This document shows positions 32,727-33,699 of a stretch of 33,699 nucleotides of DNA, in pieces; positions within the stretch are counted from its first letter, which is position 1; each line of letters starts with the position of its first letter. Under the pieces are notes generated by a model that did not search any database, was not told the origin of the DNA, and saw only the letters and a program-made list of their open reading frames with translations. A program made the translations under genes and the position numbers. The DNA comes from an uncultured Pseudomonadota bacterium (GTDB lineage: Bacteria > Myxococcota_A > UBA796 > SXON01), in the NCBI GenBank assembly GCA_903844155.1, contig CAIMSU010000167.1:1-33699 (forward strand), written 5' to 3'.

Positions 32727-33050
32727 CTATGGCCCGCTGTCGCCGCCGCTGTCGGTCTGCGCAGGAAACGTCGCGCGCAGGTACGCGATGCAGTCGGCGG
32801 TCTCGGAGTTCTTCAGGGGTTGAGCGGGCATCTCCCGCTTGCCGTTCAGGATCGCGTCGGCAAGCTCATCGTCGGTACGTTGGCCGGTCACCACCGTGAG
32901 ATCGGCGGCGGGCTTGCCGTTCATCTCGACGCCGAGCGTGCCATCCGCGCCGTGGCACGATGTGCACCATTGCTCGTAGATCGCCGCTCCCGCCGTAGCG
33001 TCGCCATTGGAGTAGTCGGGCGCGCACGCCAGGAAGAGCAGCAGGGCCAT
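32727..33050 (-). CDS. Monohaem c-type cytochrome lipoprotein (copy 1)
   Basis: A 107-residue class I cytochrome c. A very short hydrophobic head (MALLLFLAC) places the lipobox Cys at residue 9. The haem site is CTSCH (residues 29-33) and a later MPAQPL gives the likely Met axial ligand. The C-terminal helix ATFPAQ is followed by a DSGGDSGP tail. It closely resembles the adjacent gene at 33059-33385, and both share SNGDAT at the start and PAADLTV in the middle. It lies eight bases after that gene's stop, on the same strand. The role is periplasmic or surface electron transfer; its stop abuts the DUF486 remnant. Confidence 0.85.
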   Translation of the reverse strand: MALLLFLACAPDYSNGDATAGAAIYEQWCTSCHGADGTLGVEMNGKPAADLTVVTGQRTDDELADAILNGKREMPAQPLKNSETADCIAYLRATFPAQTDSGGDSGP

Positions 33051-33058
33051 GGCTGATC

Positions 33059-33385
33059 CTACGGGAACGTCGCCCGGACGTAAGCGAGCACGTCCGCGGT
33101 GTCGCTGTCGCTCAGGCCCTGTGCGGGCATTGCGATGGCGCCGCCGTTCTGGACCTGGTTGACGATGAAGTCGTCCGTGTCTGCGGGCACGCGCACCGTG
33201 AGGTCGGCCGCCGGCGTTCCGCTGACCACGGTGCCTTGCTTTCCGTCGGCGCCGTGGCAGTTGATGCAGGTGTTCCCGAACACGGTCGCGCCATTCGTGG
33301 CGTCGCCATTGGAGAAGTCAAACGTGCCGGAATCGCCCCCGGAGGGAGAGCCGCAGGCGAGGAGGGAGAGGAGGGCGAGGGTCAT
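33059..33385 (-). CDS. Monohaem c-type cytochrome lipoprotein (copy 2)
   Basis: A 108-residue class I cytochrome c. The head MTLALLSLLAC gives a lipobox Cys at residue 11 and is followed by a GDSGTFD linker. The haem site is CINCHGADG, and MPAQGLSD supplies the likely Met ligand, with a closing DVLAYVRATFP helix. It is a tandem paralogue of the gene at 32727-33050, and the two form a two-gene unit with an 8-base gap. The start was chosen at the signal peptide; the frame is open for another 88 codons upstream, but that part is Arg/Pro-rich and looks non-coding. Confidence 0.85.
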   Translation of the reverse strand: MTLALLSLLACGSPSGGDSGTFDFSNGDATNGATVFGNTCINCHGADGKQGTVVSGTPAADLTVRVPADTDDFIVNQVQNGGAIAMPAQGLSDSDTADVLAYVRATFP

Positions 33386-33699
33386 GGTGTCTCCGGGGTC
33401 AAAGGGCGGATTGCGCGGAAGGACGAACGGGGAAGGCGATGATGTCACAGTGCCGCAGCGGTGTCGAGGGCGGTAGTCATCCACCGGGCGGCGCGCCGCC
33501 GATCCCGGCGCTCGGCGACCCCCTTCACGGCCGCCCTTTGCGGGCGTCCTCCAGGGGCGGGCTGCGCCGCCTGAACGCCTTGCCGGCGTTCGCCGTCGCA
33601 GTGCTCCGGCCGGCGGCTCCGCGTCGGGCGCGGACGCCCGACCGCGCAAGCCTCGGCGTTGATTTTTCGGCGTTCCGAGGCCACGTTCGCCGCCAGCCG
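33386..33699. other. 314-bp right edge without a supported gene, hairpin-rich
   Basis: Holds the upstream region of the cytochrome pair. Several perfect palindromes are crowded here: 33487-33500 (GGCGGCG mirrored), 33573-33591 (7-bp stem, 5-base loop), 33623-33642 (8-bp stem, 4-base loop) and 33651-33680 (CCTCGG/CCGAGG, 18-base loop). Open frames are Arg-rich and unlike proteins. It may be an intergenic repeat or the edge of a mobile element that continues beyond the window. Confidence 0.5.

Noticed and set aside
33445-33684. 79-residue minus-strand frame at the right edge
   Set aside because: It is Arg-rich, has no recognisable fold and crosses several hairpins. It could be part of an element outside the window but cannot be supported here.
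1-33699. CRISPR arrays, rRNA genes or complete insertion sequences
   Set aside because: No regularly spaced direct repeats, no rRNA-like sequence and no transposase motif were seen.

Overview
This is a GC-rich, gene-dense window from a Gram-negative bacterium. Several genes encode exported lipoproteins with Asp/Ser/Thr/Gly-rich linkers, outer-membrane beta-barrels and CXXCH cytochromes. Together with the GTG starts and the RCC1-like and CotH-like surface lipoproteins, this style resembles Myxococcota or related former Deltaproteobacteria. That placement is an inference from style; there is no rRNA or marker gene here to confirm it.

Layout. (1) 88-3016: ethanolamine ammonia-lyase large and small subunits (eutB, eutC) and the microcompartment shell protein EutL, translationally coupled. 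(2) 3064-4125: a beta-propeller lipoprotein. (3) 4191-11917: a gapless seven-gene block for anaerobic aromatic ring reduction, had-oah-dch-bcrC-bcrB-bcrA-bcrD. BcrCBAD is a class I, ATP-dependent benzoyl-CoA reductase; Dch, Had and Oah then carry out hydration, oxidation and hydrolytic ring opening to a C7-dicarboxyl-CoA. Every junction overlaps. No ferredoxin, ferredoxin reductase or benzoate-CoA ligase is present in the window. (4) 11856-15179: an RCC1-repeat lipoprotein, a beta-barrel with a coupled diheme lipoprotein, and a small membrane protein. (5) 15331-18260: a zinc-type ABC operon (porin, binding protein, permease) without an ATPase gene, with a possible Fur-family operator upstream. 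(6) 18377-22716: a divergent exported protein, a tetraheme c554-like cytochrome beside an unusual nested palindrome, and an outer-membrane barrel coupled to a lipoprotein. (7) 22911-27249: a CotH-like lipoprotein coupled to a DUF3810 membrane protein, a barrel with an N-terminal periplasmic domain, and a small membrane protein. (8) 27237-28844: 4-alpha-glucanotransferase (malQ) behind a 46-residue basic protein. (9) 28897-31203: a cytochrome P450 divergent from a TetR regulator, with a perfect 16-bp palindrome between them. (10) 31319-33385: a LivK-like lipoprotein, a 5'-truncated DUF486 remnant and two tandem monoheme cytochromes.

The strongest biological theme is anaerobic benzoyl-CoA catabolism together with ethanolamine use, in a cell rich in exported lipoprotein cytochromes. 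The least explained items are the 77-bp nested palindrome at 20017-20093, the very short lipoprotein signal peptides whose starts are fixed by in-frame stops, and the DUF486 fragment lying in frame behind the amber stop of a cytochrome gene.
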